From contig NC_092335.1 of assembly GCF_046630445.1 (NCBI RefSeq), forward strand, positions 316,558,001-316,622,000: a stretch of DNA of 64,000 nt, written 5' to 3'. The translations under genes and the position numbers were made by a program. Positions 49,799 to 62,016 of the stretch are shown piece after piece. The stretch comes from Rutidosis leptorrhynchoides (Eukaryota > Streptophyta > Magnoliopsida > Asterales > Asteraceae). Positions within the stretch are counted from its first letter, which is position 1; each line of letters starts with the position of its first letter. A model generated the notes under the pieces. That model was given only the letters and a program-made list of their open reading frames with translations, was not told the DNA's origin and made no database searches.

Positions 49799-49917
49799 TA
49801 ATTCACTTTAATAATTCATACTTTAATAATTCATACTTTAATAATTCACTTTAATAATTCATACTTTAATAATTCACTTTAATAATTCATACTTTAATAA
49901 TTCACTTTAATAATTCA
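49799..49917 (+). repeat. TTAATAATTCA minisatellite in B5
   Basis: Alternating units of TTTAATAATTCATAC and TTTAATAATTCAC, giving a higher-order period of about 27-28 bp. It is preceded by a run of TTTAC units (about 49738-49795). Confidence 0.9.
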
Positions 49918-50569
49918 AAAATCTATTATAAATAGAATTTAATAGGTTTCATTATTTCATAAAAACTTGAAAATATATTTCTCTAAACTCTCTCAATCGA
50001 TTTACATATATATATTTACTCAGTATTATTTCAAGATATTATTAGTATACATAAAATACTACGACGGAGTTATGTTCAGGCGATTTCAAAATAAGTTTTC
50101 AAACGGGATAGAGCTAAGGAAATTATGGGTTATAGCTATGGAGATTATGGGTATTGTTCGAGGGTATTGTTCGTGAGGTCAACCTAATATTTATCATTTT
50201 CGTTGCGTCTACGTACTTTCCTGCAACATTGAATCACAATATTGATACGTGAGCATTCATATCTTATCTTTTATTTATTAATAGTGTATCCCTGACTAGT
50301 GCTCGAGTATATATGATCATGAATGCTTGTATGTTTAATATTGTCGTTAGATAGTTTATGATGAATCATGAATTTAATACATATGCTACTAGGATAAGGT
50401 ATATGATATGCATGTCGTTGGAAAGCTAGCGAAAAATTAAGAACTTTTCATTTAGATATCGAATGAATTCGATGAACGGATTAGAAGTTATAGCCAATTG
50501 AATTTTTGTATTATTATTAAAAATTATTATTATTATCGTCGTTATTATCATCCTTATAATTTTTATCTA

Positions 50570-50679
<110 letters not shown>

Positions 50680-51635
50680 CAATAAAAGGTATTATCATTA
50701 AAAATTATTATTTTTATTATTATTACTATCGTTATTATCATTAAGTATTATCATTAATATTATCATTATATTTATTATCATTAGTATTATTATAATTAAA
50801 AACTAATATTAGTAACACCTAATTATTATGATTATTATTATTATCATTAACATGAACGCGATATAAAAGATAATTAAAAGCTATTAAACGAATCGATTAG
50901 GAAATAATGAGTATGAGTGTCATGATGAAATTTAAAATATCGTAAGATGTTGAATTAAATAAAATTATCGTTTATCATTATTTTTATCATTACTATTATT
51001 ATTAAAAGTATCGTTAGTATTAAAACTATCATTTTAACAAAAATTATCATTTTAATAGAAATTTCATTTTTATTATGAAATGTCATTATTATTATCATTT
51101 TAAGTAAAATTATTATTTTAAAGTTAATATTAAAAAAGTATCGTAAATATTAAAGTTATCATAATTAGAATTATCATTTTATCATAATATCATTTTTAGT
51201 AAATATAAATATTGAAATTTTTATTAATAGAATAATAATAATTATTATTATAAAATAATATAACTTTTACTTCTTATTATTATCAATGCTATTTTATCAA
51301 ATAAATATGTAATACAAATAGTATAATTACCTTAATAAAACCTATCATAATTTTCTTATGATATTAAATGAACTTTATAAATTTTATTACTTAAGATATA
51401 TAAAAGTATATTTTTATGTAAAGTTTTATTTATCAATAAATGAATTATATTATTTACTCTAATTAAATCTTTTAAAAATATAAAACGACGATATTTAAAG
51501 TATATAATAATCATGTATAGATTTTGGAAATCATTTTGAGTCAAATCGACTTTTGTTGACTTTTGTATATTAGTCTCGAGCATTAGGATTGTGGTACACT
51601 ATGACTTGACCTAATTTGTTAGACAAATATTAACC

Positions 51636-51761
<126 letters not shown>

Positions 51762-52656
51762 AGGTTCGTGAATCCGAGGCCAACCTTGCACTTATTCAAT
51801 GACGTTAAATGTATTTTACTACGAAATACAGTATGGTGAGTTTCATTTGCCTTTTTTCCCCTTTATATTTTTGGGCTGAGAATACATGCGAATTTTTTAT
51901 AAATGTTTTACGAAATAGACACAAGTAATCGAAACTACATTATATGGTTGAATGATCGAAGCCAAATATGCCCCTTTTGCTTGGTAACCTAAGAATTAGT
52001 TAACAGATCTACTAATTGGCGCGAATCCTAAAGATAGATCTATTGGGCCTAACGAACCACATCCAAAGTACCGGATGCTTTAGTACTTCGAATTTGTTTT
52101 AATCATGTCCGAAGGATTTCCCGCAATGATAGGGGATATTCTTATATGCATCTTGTTAATGTCGGTTACCAGGTGTTCAATTCATATGAATGATTTTTGT
52201 CTCTATGCATGGGACGTATATTTATGAGAACTGGAAATGAAATTCTTGTGGTCTATTAAAATGATGGAAATGAATGATTATGATAAACTAATGAACTCAC
52301 CAACCTTTTGGTTGACACTTTAAAGCATGTTTATTCTCAGGTATTAAAGAAATCATCCGCTGTGCATTTGCTCATTTTGAAGATATTACTTGGAGTCATT
52401 CATGGCATATTTCAAAAGTTGTTGCATTCAAGTCGTTGAGTTCAATAGAGATTATTATTAAGTAAATGACAAATTAGGTCATTTATAGTTGGATATTATG
52501 AAATGATATGCATGCCTGTCAATTTTCGATGTAAAGAGAGTTTATCTTTTAAAAACGAATGCAATGTCTGAAAAATGTATCATATAGAGGTTAAATACCT
52601 CGCGATGTAATCAACTATTGAGAATCATTTATAATGTATATGAACCGGTCCTTTCA

Positions 52657-53066
52657 CTGCCAAGTTTGATAGTTTGAATAGCAAGTATGCAGGAAAGAAA
52701 CCCTACTGCAGCAGGTGCACGAAACATCATTTCGGTGTTTGTACTGTAGTTTGTGAGCGATGCAAGAAGCAAGGACATCTTTCAAAGGATTGTAGAGTTC
52801 GTTTATTAGGAAATGATAAGAATGATAAGAACAATCAGAATGTTTGTTTTGGATGTGGTCAAGCAGGGCATTTCAAGAAAGAATGTCCTAAGGCTAAGAA
52901 GGGTGAAACGGCTAACGGCCGAGATTTTCAGATCACAACGAAGGAAGCTCGTGAAGACCCAGAGTTAGTCACAGGTACGTTCCTCCTTGATAATCATTTA
53001 GCATCTATTTTATTCAATACCAGCGCTGATAAAAGTTTTATAGCTAAGGATTTAGTGTTGCGATAA
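52657..53066 (+). pseudogene. gag: Gag of F, part 3 (zinc knuckles) and protease start
   Basis: Resumes after B5. Cys/His cluster CSRCTKHHFGVC and CERCKKQGHLSKDC, then the knuckle CFGCGQAGHFKKEC, then the protease start where the catalytic DSGA has become NTSA. A TAA at 53064-53066 and a frame change follow. The first in-frame codon resembling a start is TTG, so this is an internal fragment. Confidence 0.87.
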
Positions 53067-55042
53067 ATAGGCCTTTAACTGCCTTAGACACTAGATATGC
53101 TGTACAATTGGCAAACGGTAAGTTGATAAAAGTAGATGAGATTATGCGAGGTTGTGCCTTAAATTTGTCAAACAATCTGTTCGAGGTTGATTTAATGCCC
53201 GTTGAGTTAGGAAGTTTCGATGTTGTTATTGGTATGGACTGGTTATCTAAAAATCGTGCGGACATTAATTGTGCGGAAAAGTCTATTCGTATACCTCTTG
53301 AGAATGGTGAGAACTTAGTCATCCAAGGAGATAATAGCAAGGTAAACCTTAATATTATTTCCTGTATGAGAGCTCGAAGGTATCTAAAGAAGGGATATCC
53401 TTCCATTCTCACACATGTGAAATAACTCAAAACCAAAGAAATTGGATTAGAGGATATTCCAGTTGTTCGTGAGTTTCCTCAAGTATTTCCAGAAGATTTT
53501 CTGGGACTACCTCCGCATAGATAAGTTGAATTTCAGATTGATTTAATTCCAGGAGCCGCACCGGTTGCCAAATTGCCTTATCGATTAGCTCCTTTAGAAC
53601 TGCAAGAACTGTCAAATCAATTTCAAGAATTATTAGATAAGGGATTTATTCAACCTAGTGTTTCTCCGTAGGGTGCTCCAATCTTGTTTGTCAAGAAGAA
53701 GGATGGATCTTTCAGAATGTGCGTTGACTATCGAGAGCTGAATAAGCTTACAGTCAAGAATCATTACCCGTTACCAAGGATAGATGATCTATTTGACCAA
53801 TTGCAAGGATCAAGTGTTTATTCAAAGATCGATCTCAGATCAGGGTACCATCAATTGAGAGTCAAAGAGGACGATGTGCCTAAGACAGTGTTCAGAACAC
53901 GCTATGGCCATTATGAATTTTTGGTAATGCCGTTTGGTTTAACCAACGCCCCTGCAATATTTATGGATATGATGAACAGAGTCTGCAAACCGTATCTAGA
54001 TAAATTCATCATAGTGTTTATCAATGATATTTTTATCTACTCCAAGAATAAGGAAGAGCACGAGCAACATTTGAGATTAGTTTTGCAACTTTTAGAAAAA
54101 GAGCAGTTATATGCAAAATTTTCAAAGTGTGGTTTTTGGCTCGATTCAGTCCAATTTCTGGGTCATGTGGTTAATAGAGAAGGTATCTATGTTGATCCTA
54201 CCAAGATTGAGGCTATTAAGAAATGGGAAGTGCCTAAGAACCCATATCAAATTTGTCAATTTCTAGGATTTGCTGGATATTATAGAGGATTTAATCAGAA
54301 TTTCTCTAAGATAGCAAGACCGTTAACTGTGTTAACGCACAAGGATAAGAAATTTGAATGGTCCTCAGCACAGGAATCTGCTTTTCAAATGTTGTAACAG
54401 AAGTTGACAACTGCACCAATACTATCACTATCGGATGGAAATGAAGATTTTCTGGTTTATTGTGATGCGTCTTGACAAGGGTTAGGATGTGTTTTAATGC
54501 AACGATAGAAGGTCATTGCTTATGCATCTCGTCAACTGAAGAACCATGAGCAGAATTATACAACTCATGATTTGGAGTTAGGAGCAGTTGTGTTTGCGTT
54601 GAAAATATGGAGACATTATTTATATGGAACCAAGTGTACCATATATACAGATCACAAGAGTCTTCAGCATATTTTCAATAAGAAACAGTTAAACATGCGA
54701 CAAAGACGTTGGGTGGAGCTTATAAATTATTACGGTAGTGATATTCGATATCATCCAGGGAAAGCGAACATTGTAGCTGATGCATTGAGTCACAAAGAAA
54801 GGGTAAAACCTCTGAGAGTTGGGTCATTGAATATGACTATTCAGACAAACCTTGTGTCTCATATTCAAAATGCATAATTGGAAGCTATGAAGGAAGAGAA
54901 CGTGAAGAAGCTGAAACATAGTAGAATCCCAATTGTTAAAGTTCGTTGGAATGCCCGGAGAGGTCCATAGTTCACATGGGAACGTGAGGACCATATAAGG
55001 CATAAATATCCTCATTTATTCGATAATCGAAGTACCTCCTAA
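53067..55042 (+). pseudogene. pol: Pol of F, integrase deleted
   Basis: Protease remainder (LGSFDVVIGMDWL), RT ([18 protein letters not shown]) and RNase H (TDHKSLQH), in several frames. The RT active site FIDD is changed to FIND. Nonsense codons occur at about 53423, 53521, 53669 and 54395, with more at 54472-54506 and 54875. After HIQNA the sequence passes within a few codons into the C-terminal tail ([18 protein letters not shown]), so about 1.25 kb with the whole integrase is missing relative to E. The junction lies near 54900-54912. The final stop is at 55040-55042. Confidence 0.9.
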
Positions 55043-55078
55043 ATTTCGAGGACGAAAATTTTCTTAACGGGTAGGTAA
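55043..55078 (+). other. Polypurine-tract region of F
   Basis: Contains TTTCGAGGACGAAAATT and ends AACGGGTAGGTAA, directly before TGTCACAAC. Confidence 0.7.
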
Positions 55079-57795
55079 TGTCACAACTCTAGCTTTTCGA
55101 CTTAAGTTGTCTAGTTTGACTTCTTTAAGTTACCTTTTCCTACATGAAGAGTAAATTTATTAATCTATGTCTTGGTTTATTTTATAGTTTGTATAACTCT
55201 AAGGTTGCATTTAGGTTTTACCTGACTAAGTATTACTCCACACATTTTGCATAAAGTCCTAAAACTCTAGCTTACTACTTTAAACCCTGGCTCATTTTCA
55301 TAAACCTTAGACTTGTACATTATATTTATAGTAACTTAATAAATAAACTTATTAACCAAGTATTTAGATTAAAGACTTGAAACAAGTTCATTTGAACATT
55401 TGATCATAAGATAAAAACATTTCTACACTTCATCATTTTCACAACTAGTTTTGATTACTTTGTACTTAGCCATTTCTTTCACTTAATCAACATTGATCTA
55501 TCTTGATTAGAACCAAACCTTAGCTTACTTCTTAAACCCTAAGCATACAAGTAAACATCTTAGAGTTATATATTACAAAGCCTACACAAGTACATGTACA
55601 CTTGCAAAACCAAAAATTGACTAGAACATCTACACCATCATCATCATCATCGTTTTTCATCATCTACATCATCAAACCACCTCCCCTAATACTTCCTCCC
55701 TAAGCTAAATACCATGCACGAGTCATCCCCTCCCCTCTTCCTCCCTTTTCCATGTCCTAACAACAACACCACCACCATCTCTATATAAACCTACTTCTAC
55801 CTCTCATTCTTTCATTTGTTCATTCTCCCTTCTCTCTCACAATTCTCTACTATCAAAATACAGATCATAAACCATCTAATATTCATCTTCTTTAAGCATT
55901 AGGATTACATATCATCAAAGTATAACTAGCTAAACTATTTCTATTCATCATTTCTAGTCATAATCAAGAGCTTTCATGGTGTAAAAGCTTGATCTAGAGT
56001 GTTAAATCACTCAATGATGACTATATAGCTAACCATTATCTTGATGCTAGATCATTAAAATTAATATCTCTACATGTCCTATGTCTTAAAATGAATTTAA
56101 AATAAGAACCAAAGAGGCTAAACTATGTAAAACTATTTTGTCTTTGAGCTGTCCAAATTTCTACTTGAAGTCTATGACTTAAACACCAACCTATGATTGC
56201 TTTCTGGAACTCATGAATTTATATGATGTTCATATATGTGTTTGAGACTTCTAGTAAATATTTCATGATTTATCTCAAAGAAAAATCATTTTTAAATTTT
56301 ATTTGGTGAGACAGGTTCAGATTCACAACAATCTGACCAAGTGTTAAAGATTCATGTATAAATCAAAATATAAGATAGATATTGAACCAAAGTCTTCTGA
56401 TATAACAATTATACTTAATAAGGAAACCATGGATAGAAAAATCACCAAAATCCATTAAGCAATCATTGAGATATAGTCCCATCTATTTGACACAAGATTT
56501 TGTTAAAGTCAGAAATAGGTCTAAAACCTTATCTCTAAAGACAAGGTTAATGAAGACCTGGAGACTATAAATTTTTAGAATAATATCTTTTATATGTGCT
56601 AAGACTTCTACAAAATTCTTGAGTCAAATAAATAAGTGTTGCTATTTCTAAACTTGCATAAGATCTTATAGTGTAAAACTGAACTGTTTTTCACAGTTGT
56701 AAAGAAATAAACTTTTGACCAACTTATGTTCTGAGTTTAGAGGCTAACCTTACATGGTTAGAAAATAGACTCAAAGATATTTCCATAGATAGTAATCTCA
56801 CTTAAAATGGATGTCTAGATTAATAGAAACAGCTACACTAATGTTATAGTAAAACTAGTCAAAAACAGTCTACTCTTAAAACTATAAACTAGTAACTTTT
56901 GAAACCGAGAACCAAATTGGACATGTAAGATTACTTAAGGGATTGATCTTAAACCTAATCTAAGTACTATATTAGATAGTATGACCTCTTACCTATTAAC
57001 ATTTCATTAGGTCTCAAGCCCGGAACACCGAACACAATCTGACCGATTATCGTGAACGCTTTGCACCGCATCACTTGTGAGTTCGTAGTCCCATTTTTAT
57101 CAATCTTTTATATTTTTAGGATGAAATAATACTTGTTTACTATTTTTACATATTGGAATCAAGTACTTACAACTATATTCTATGTTGAGTAACAAAGGTC
57201 ATTTTAGAAAGTCCGATTTTGATATCGTTAATTACCGGTTTGGTAAACGCGAATATTATGAATAGATCTATTTGAGGATGACTCCTAACATCAGGATAGG
57301 ACTTCTAGGATATCGGATGCATAACCTTCGACCATATGCACTTAGACCTTAAGTGACGCTTGTTTTCGGGTACTTTTACGTTAACGTTCGATATCGAAAG
57401 CTCATGAACTAGAATATCCTTTTAACTGTTTTATACATGAAATCTTTATGTCCATTAACTTATGCATTGTAACTAAACCTATGAACTCACCAATATTTAT
57501 ATTGATATTTTTAAGTATTTATCTCAGGTACTTAGCTTTTGGAGCATTTTCAGGTCGGGTATCGTGGAAGTTTAAAAATGTCTTTTGTTAAATCTAGTAT
57601 TGATAGGCTAGATTATGATGTATTTATATTTGTGCTATGTCTGTACTTGTATTTTGTAACCACGATGTACCAAAACTAAAAACAGAGACCGTGATGTAAT
57701 AATATTTATGTTTCCGCTGCTATGTTGACTATAACCTGTGGCACTATGTTAAAGTTCACACCACGTCTTAGGAAATCGAGACGGGGGTTGTGACA
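55079..57795 (+). repeat. 3' LTR of F (2717 bp)
   Basis: TGTCACAAC to GTTGTGACA, giving a perfect 9-bp terminal inverted repeat. It contains the palindrome AATAGATCTATT (57261-57272), the stem-loop CAATA/TATTG (57491-57504) and ATCTCAGGTAC just after it. A CT-rich UTR-like stretch lies at about 55790-55870. The families A/B inverted repeat is absent. No ORF is supported in this 2.7 kb. Confidence 0.88.
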
Positions 57796-57970
57796 ATTTG
57801 GTGAGTGGTTGGAACAGTGCATAACAAGGAAGTGAGACCAATAGGATGCAATGGCGGCATCGAAGAGTCTGGAGTTATATGAGAAATCGAAGAGTTGAGG
57901 AAGGTGTATTTTCCTGACTATTATGAGGCTTAGATTGTGAGGACGCGATCTAGTTTAAGTGGGGGAGAGT
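57796..57970 (+). pseudogene. 3' end of the D1 internal region
   Basis: Translation near the end gives LRKVYFPDYYEA, a stop, then RTRSSLSGGE, which resembles C-terminal ends of some plant Gypsy polyproteins. AAGTGGGGGAGAG is a good polypurine tract directly before the LTR. The left side is cut by F. Too little remains to say more. Confidence 0.6.
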
Positions 57971-59228
57971 TGCAACACCCCGTTTCTCAGTTACATGTTA
58001 TTTTGTACGTCATTTCAGTTACAAGGTATGTAATCGTGTCTTTTGACCCGAAATAGAGTCTGATTTAATGTTTAAAAACCTTACCATTGGAAAGTAGACC
58101 TTGTTACATCTCCAATGATATTTGATTCATCAAAAAGGAGTTACGGTCTGAATGTTACGACCAAAACAAGTTTCGCGAGATTTAGTTAGAAATTCAGCTA
58201 TTTAGGGTTGCAAGCTCGCAGTTGTGACTCCGGATCTGGCGGTCGCGAGGTTCATCAGACAAGGTCAACTTTAACTCATTTTAAGGCTAAAATGAGGGGT
58301 ATTTGTGTCTTTTCACTTATGAACGGGTTATAAGCTTGGGAGCTAATCTAGAGCTCATTCATAGCTCATTTTTTATCCATAAAAACACTCTCATCTTATC
58401 TTAGAGATGGAAAGAGAGTTTTATAGTGAGGGAGCTTGATTTGAGAAAGAAGAAGTGGGAATCTCTTCAAAGTGCAAGTGTTAAGGTTGTTCATCTCATT
58501 CTTGACTACATTTTGGTAGTGGTGGTAAGTTCTAACTCCAAATTTCATGTGTTGATTTGTTCAAAGTTAGGGTTTGAGCTTAAAATGATGAGAAACTCAT
58601 TGATGCTCATGAAGTGAGTTTATTATAGCTAGTAATTGGGTTTAGACTCATTGTTAGTGGGTTTTGGGTTGGAAGACTACTTGGCCATGTTAGGACTTGT
58701 AATTTACGTATAATCAATATGGTTAGTGATTATGTTGATGTTGGAACCCAAATGGGTGTGTTTAGAAGCTTGATTTTGTAATGGGTCAAAATTAGGGTTT
58801 GTGAGTTAATTTGGGGAAGACAAGTGTTTAACACTTTTGTTTTAGTTTAATTGGCACTATAGGACCTTTTTCACTAGTGTTAAGTGATTATTATTTAGTT
58901 TGGGCATTGGTTGTGCTTGGAAACGCAATTGGGTCAAAAATGCACTAAGTGTCGATTTGGGTTGGTTTGTAGTCCACCCAAATGTGTTGTTTGTTTTGTG
59001 ATAAATGGAATAGATACATTCCATTGACGGTATCGGTTTTGACATTTGCATTCGCCAAGACGACAAGGTGAGTGTAATTATATTATATGTGTATGTGTGC
59101 ATAGGATGGGTGCGGGAGGGGTAGAATGATCCTTGTGCGTCGAGGTTCACTTTACATATGGGGGGGATGATAGACCTATGAGTTCGGGTCCACTTGGCAT
59201 GTTTGTGCGTTTTGGGTTACCACCCATG

Positions 59229-59615
59229 GGGTAGTGAATCTCGTGAGTTTCGAAATCACATTGACAAGTAGGTCAACCCGTCTATGTTGGTGAGGTGATT
59301 TGGGTAGTGAATCTCGTGTGGTTTCGGATTCACAATGTCGCGTGTGGTTTCAAACATTCCCATTAATGTTGTTATGGATTAGGGAAGTAAATCTCGTGTG
59401 GTTTTGGATTCGCAATGTCGCGTGTGGTTTTGGACATTCCCATTATTGTTGTTATAACTTGGGGTAGTGAATCTTGTGTGGTTTCGGATTCACTAGGACG
59501 CGTGTGGTTTCGGCCAACCCTATTGTCATTGAGCTGAAGTTAGTGAATCATGTGTGGTTTCGGATTCACTAGGGAGCGTGTCGTTTCGGCCAACCTTCAT
59601 GGGTTTGAGGTTAAG
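59229..59615 (+). repeat. Tandem repeat of about 75-80 bp in the D1 LTR
   Basis: Five degenerate units, each beginning near GTAGTGAATC. Three contain GTGAATC and GATTCAC separated by about 13 bases, a 7-bp inverted repeat. The other two are imperfect. Confidence 0.85.
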
Positions 59616-59645
59616 TGGTTAACATTGGGATTTTTGCGTATATCC

Positions 59646-59648
<3 letters not shown>

Positions 59649-59723
<75 letters not shown>
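59649..59723. repeat. TA microsatellite in the D1 LTR
   Basis: About 75 bases of TA repeats. Confidence 0.95.
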
Positions 59724-59726
<3 letters not shown>

Positions 59727-59880
59727 AGCTAATCCTTCAGATTGGCATGGTAGTGTGTAGCGTATAGCTTGCTTAGTTATACATGGATGCGGTATGTATT
59801 TATTATGTAACGACCCCAAAACCATTTACCAGAAAATACGACTCTTTTTTTTAAAACAACAATTTCTTGTCCCAGACCAT

Positions 59881-60162
59881 ATGCGCGGTGCGCATAGGAA
59901 CGCGCGGCGCGCTCTAAAGCGTAAAACAAGATCAGAAGTTGGCACCTGGGCGGACCATCAGCATCAGGCCATTTGCGCGACGCGCAAGGCCAACTGCAAA
60001 CTCAGTTCAGCCCATTTAAACAAGTTACAACCCATTTTCACCAAAATCGTGTTTCGTTAACCCCCAAACCAAATCCAATACTATTCAAACATTAAACAAA
60101 CGGGTTTTTAATCGAAAAAGAGGCCATTTGTGCGGCGCGCAAGACCAAGCGCGGAGCGCGCT
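59881..60162 (-). repeat. GC-rich hairpins in D2
   Basis: Perfect inverted repeats with short loops: ATGCGC/GCGCAT (59881-59895), GCGCG/CGCGC (59902-59912), TTGCGCG/CGCGCAA (59973-59987) and AGCGCG/CGCGCT (60148-60162). A fifth (60128-60142) needs one G-U pair. Confidence 0.85.
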
Positions 60163-60295
60163 ATAGCTGCAAACTCAGTTCAGCCAATTTAAACACGTTA
60201 CAACCCATTTTCACCCAAATCGTGTTTCGTTAACCCCCAAACCAAATCCAATACTATTCAAACATTAAACAACCGGGTTTTTAATCGAAAAAAGT
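59967..60295 (-). repeat. Direct duplication in D2
   Basis: Units 59967-60121 and 60122-60295 are nearly identical. The second has about 20 extra bases that contain a further GC hairpin. Confidence 0.9.
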
Positions 60296-60834
60296 ACATT
60301 ACAATCTTTGGAACTCCAACGACCCATAAATACATGAAAGCGATAATTTTGACCCATTTTGTTTAAACACAACAAAAGACCGAGCATGGTGATTAGGATT
60401 GCACCACCCAGTCCTAAGTCTAAACCAAAAGCACGCCTTCTAGGGAAATCTACAAAAGTCTACTAATTCCCACGCTTACCCTTGCCACCACCTTGCGAAC
60501 GTATAAAAATAATATCAACGAGAGGGTAAGCAAAACGCTTAGTGAATACAATAATTATACACATACATATATAACCTACTTACTTGCAATCACTTACACA
60601 AATATCGCATACGAGCTAGCAATTCAACAAACATGCAATCACAATGCAAAACTAAATACCCGCAATTCACAATAAGCTAGCATCGCCAATAGCATATAGT
60701 TCACAATTTAATTTGCTAAAACTACAACACACAACCATGGTTAACCAATCGTACAAGGGAATGGTGCTCACGAAAGAACATCAGAGTTCACAACATCCAT
60801 TAGTGTACTTAAAACCGCGTATCACTAACCCCCG

Positions 60835-61037
60835 GGTGGCATCTTAACACCTCGATACTTCACTCCAGGTGGTGTCTTGACACCTCGACACTTCACCCGT
60901 CATATTTCTTAGAGTGGCATCTTAACACCTCGATACTTCACGCCTTCATAATTCCCGGAGTGGTGTCTTAGCACATCGACACTTCACTCGTCACGTGAAA
61001 CGTGGTGTCTTAGCACCTCGACACTTCACATCTCACG
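60835..61037 (-). repeat. Tandem repeat block in D2
   Basis: Five units, on average about 44 bp apart, of the pattern GTGGTGTCTTAGCACCTCGACACTT with variants (plus-strand reading shortened to its key parts: GTGGYRTCTT, ACCTCGAYACTTCAC). Confidence 0.8.
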
Positions 61038-61743
61038 CTACACAAATAAATATATTATATACGTACACGCATAATTATTCCACTCACCGCAACTCGTCAA
61101 TGGAAAGTACGTATTCCATTAATCACATAACAACAACATAATTAGGGTGGATTTACAAACCAACCCAATTTGACACTTAGTGCCATTTTGACCCAACTGC
61201 AATTCCAAGCACAACCCGTGCCCAAACTAACCAATAATCACCAACACGAGTAAGAATGATCCTAATACACCAATTTAAACCAAAACACAAACATTAACAA
61301 TTGTCTTCCCTGATTTGACTCATAAACCCTAATTTTGACCCATTTCAAAATTAGTCATTCAAACACACCCAAATGGGTTCCAACACTTCCATAATCACTA
61401 ATCATAGTGATTAAACCAAAAATCAAAGCCTAATCATGGCCAAATTGTCAACCCAAAACCCGCCAAGTATCAAAAATAACTAGTCACAATAAACCCACTT
61501 CGTCATTTAAAATGGTTTCACAACTAAACTAGCTCAAACCCAAACTTGAATATCAAATCAACAAAATGAAATTCGGAGTTGAGACTTACTAATACCACTA
61601 AAATGTTGCTGTTGACGAGATGAACAACCTTTCTTCTTGCATCTTAACCCGAATCAACCTCCTTCTTCTCCAAATGGAGTTTTCCCTCTCTAAAACTCTT
61701 CCTTTCTCTAGGGTTTGGAAATTAGAGAGTATGTGATAGGTCA

Positions 61744-61748
61744 GATCA
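61744..61748. repeat. Expected target duplication of C1 (GATCA)
   Basis: Directly next to the C1 LTR. The second copy would be outside the window. Confidence 0.5.
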
Positions 61749-61975
61749 TGTTGAGATTGAGAGAAATGATAAGATAGAATGAGATTCGGTATGTAAGAAG
61801 GAGACTCGGTACTAGAGAGAATCAGTACAAATTAAATTCCACAGCTTCTAGAACTCGGTTACAATACAATGGCTATCTAATTAGGACTACATAGGTTCCT
61901 TATATAGCCCTCTTCTAAGGAACCTTCATTTAAGCTTAATTCACATTAACACTATACAACTTCGGGGTCCTAACA
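61749..61975 (-). repeat. 3' LTR of C1 (227 bp)
   Basis: Minus strand TGTTAGGACCCC to CAATCTCAACA. A TATA box, CTATATAAGG, lies at 61907-61898 (minus), placing a likely transcription start about 30 bases further on. Confidence 0.85.
61898..61907 (-). promoter_or_regulatory. TATA box in the C1 LTR
   Basis: CTATATAAGG on the minus strand, about 70 bases into the LTR and followed by pyrimidine-rich sequence. Confidence 0.75.
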
Positions 61976-61986
61976 ATATCTCCCTT
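61976..61986 (-). other. Polypurine tract of C1
   Basis: AAGGGAGATAT on the minus strand, directly upstream of the LTR. Confidence 0.8.
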
Positions 61987-62016
61987 AGTGTTAAATGTGA
62001 ACTTTACAATATAATC

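Larger units (their letters stand above)
57971..59805 (+). repeat. 3' LTR of D1, left part
   Basis: Starts TGCAACACCCCG, probably a decayed TGTAACACCCC. It contains a UTR-like region (about 58380-58520), five hairpin-forming tandem units (59229-59615) and a TA microsatellite, and is cut by D2. Its interior around 58400-58750 is similar to D2 read on the opposite strand. The frame at 58426-58617 is not supported as coding. Confidence 0.8.
59806..61748 (-). repeat. D2: LTR on the minus strand, cut by C1
   Basis: On the minus strand it ends GGGGTCGTTACA at 59806, and the flank TATTA (59801-59805) is the expected target duplication. It is similar to D1 but inverted. It contains the stem-loop TAAGC/GCTTA (60527-60541), a block of about 44-bp repeats (60835-61037), a 155/174-bp direct duplication (59967-60295) and several GC-rich hairpins. 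Its start lies right of C1, outside the window. Confidence 0.75.

Noticed and set aside
59229..59615. CRISPR-like array
   Set aside because: The units are degenerate plant LTR tandem repeats without unique spacers.
57796..61748. Host gene with UTR and intron (CT-rich leader, splice-like sites near 58530 and 61590)
   Set aside because: The same structure occurs in both D1 and D2 in opposite orientation, bounded by LTR ends, so it is LTR sequence.
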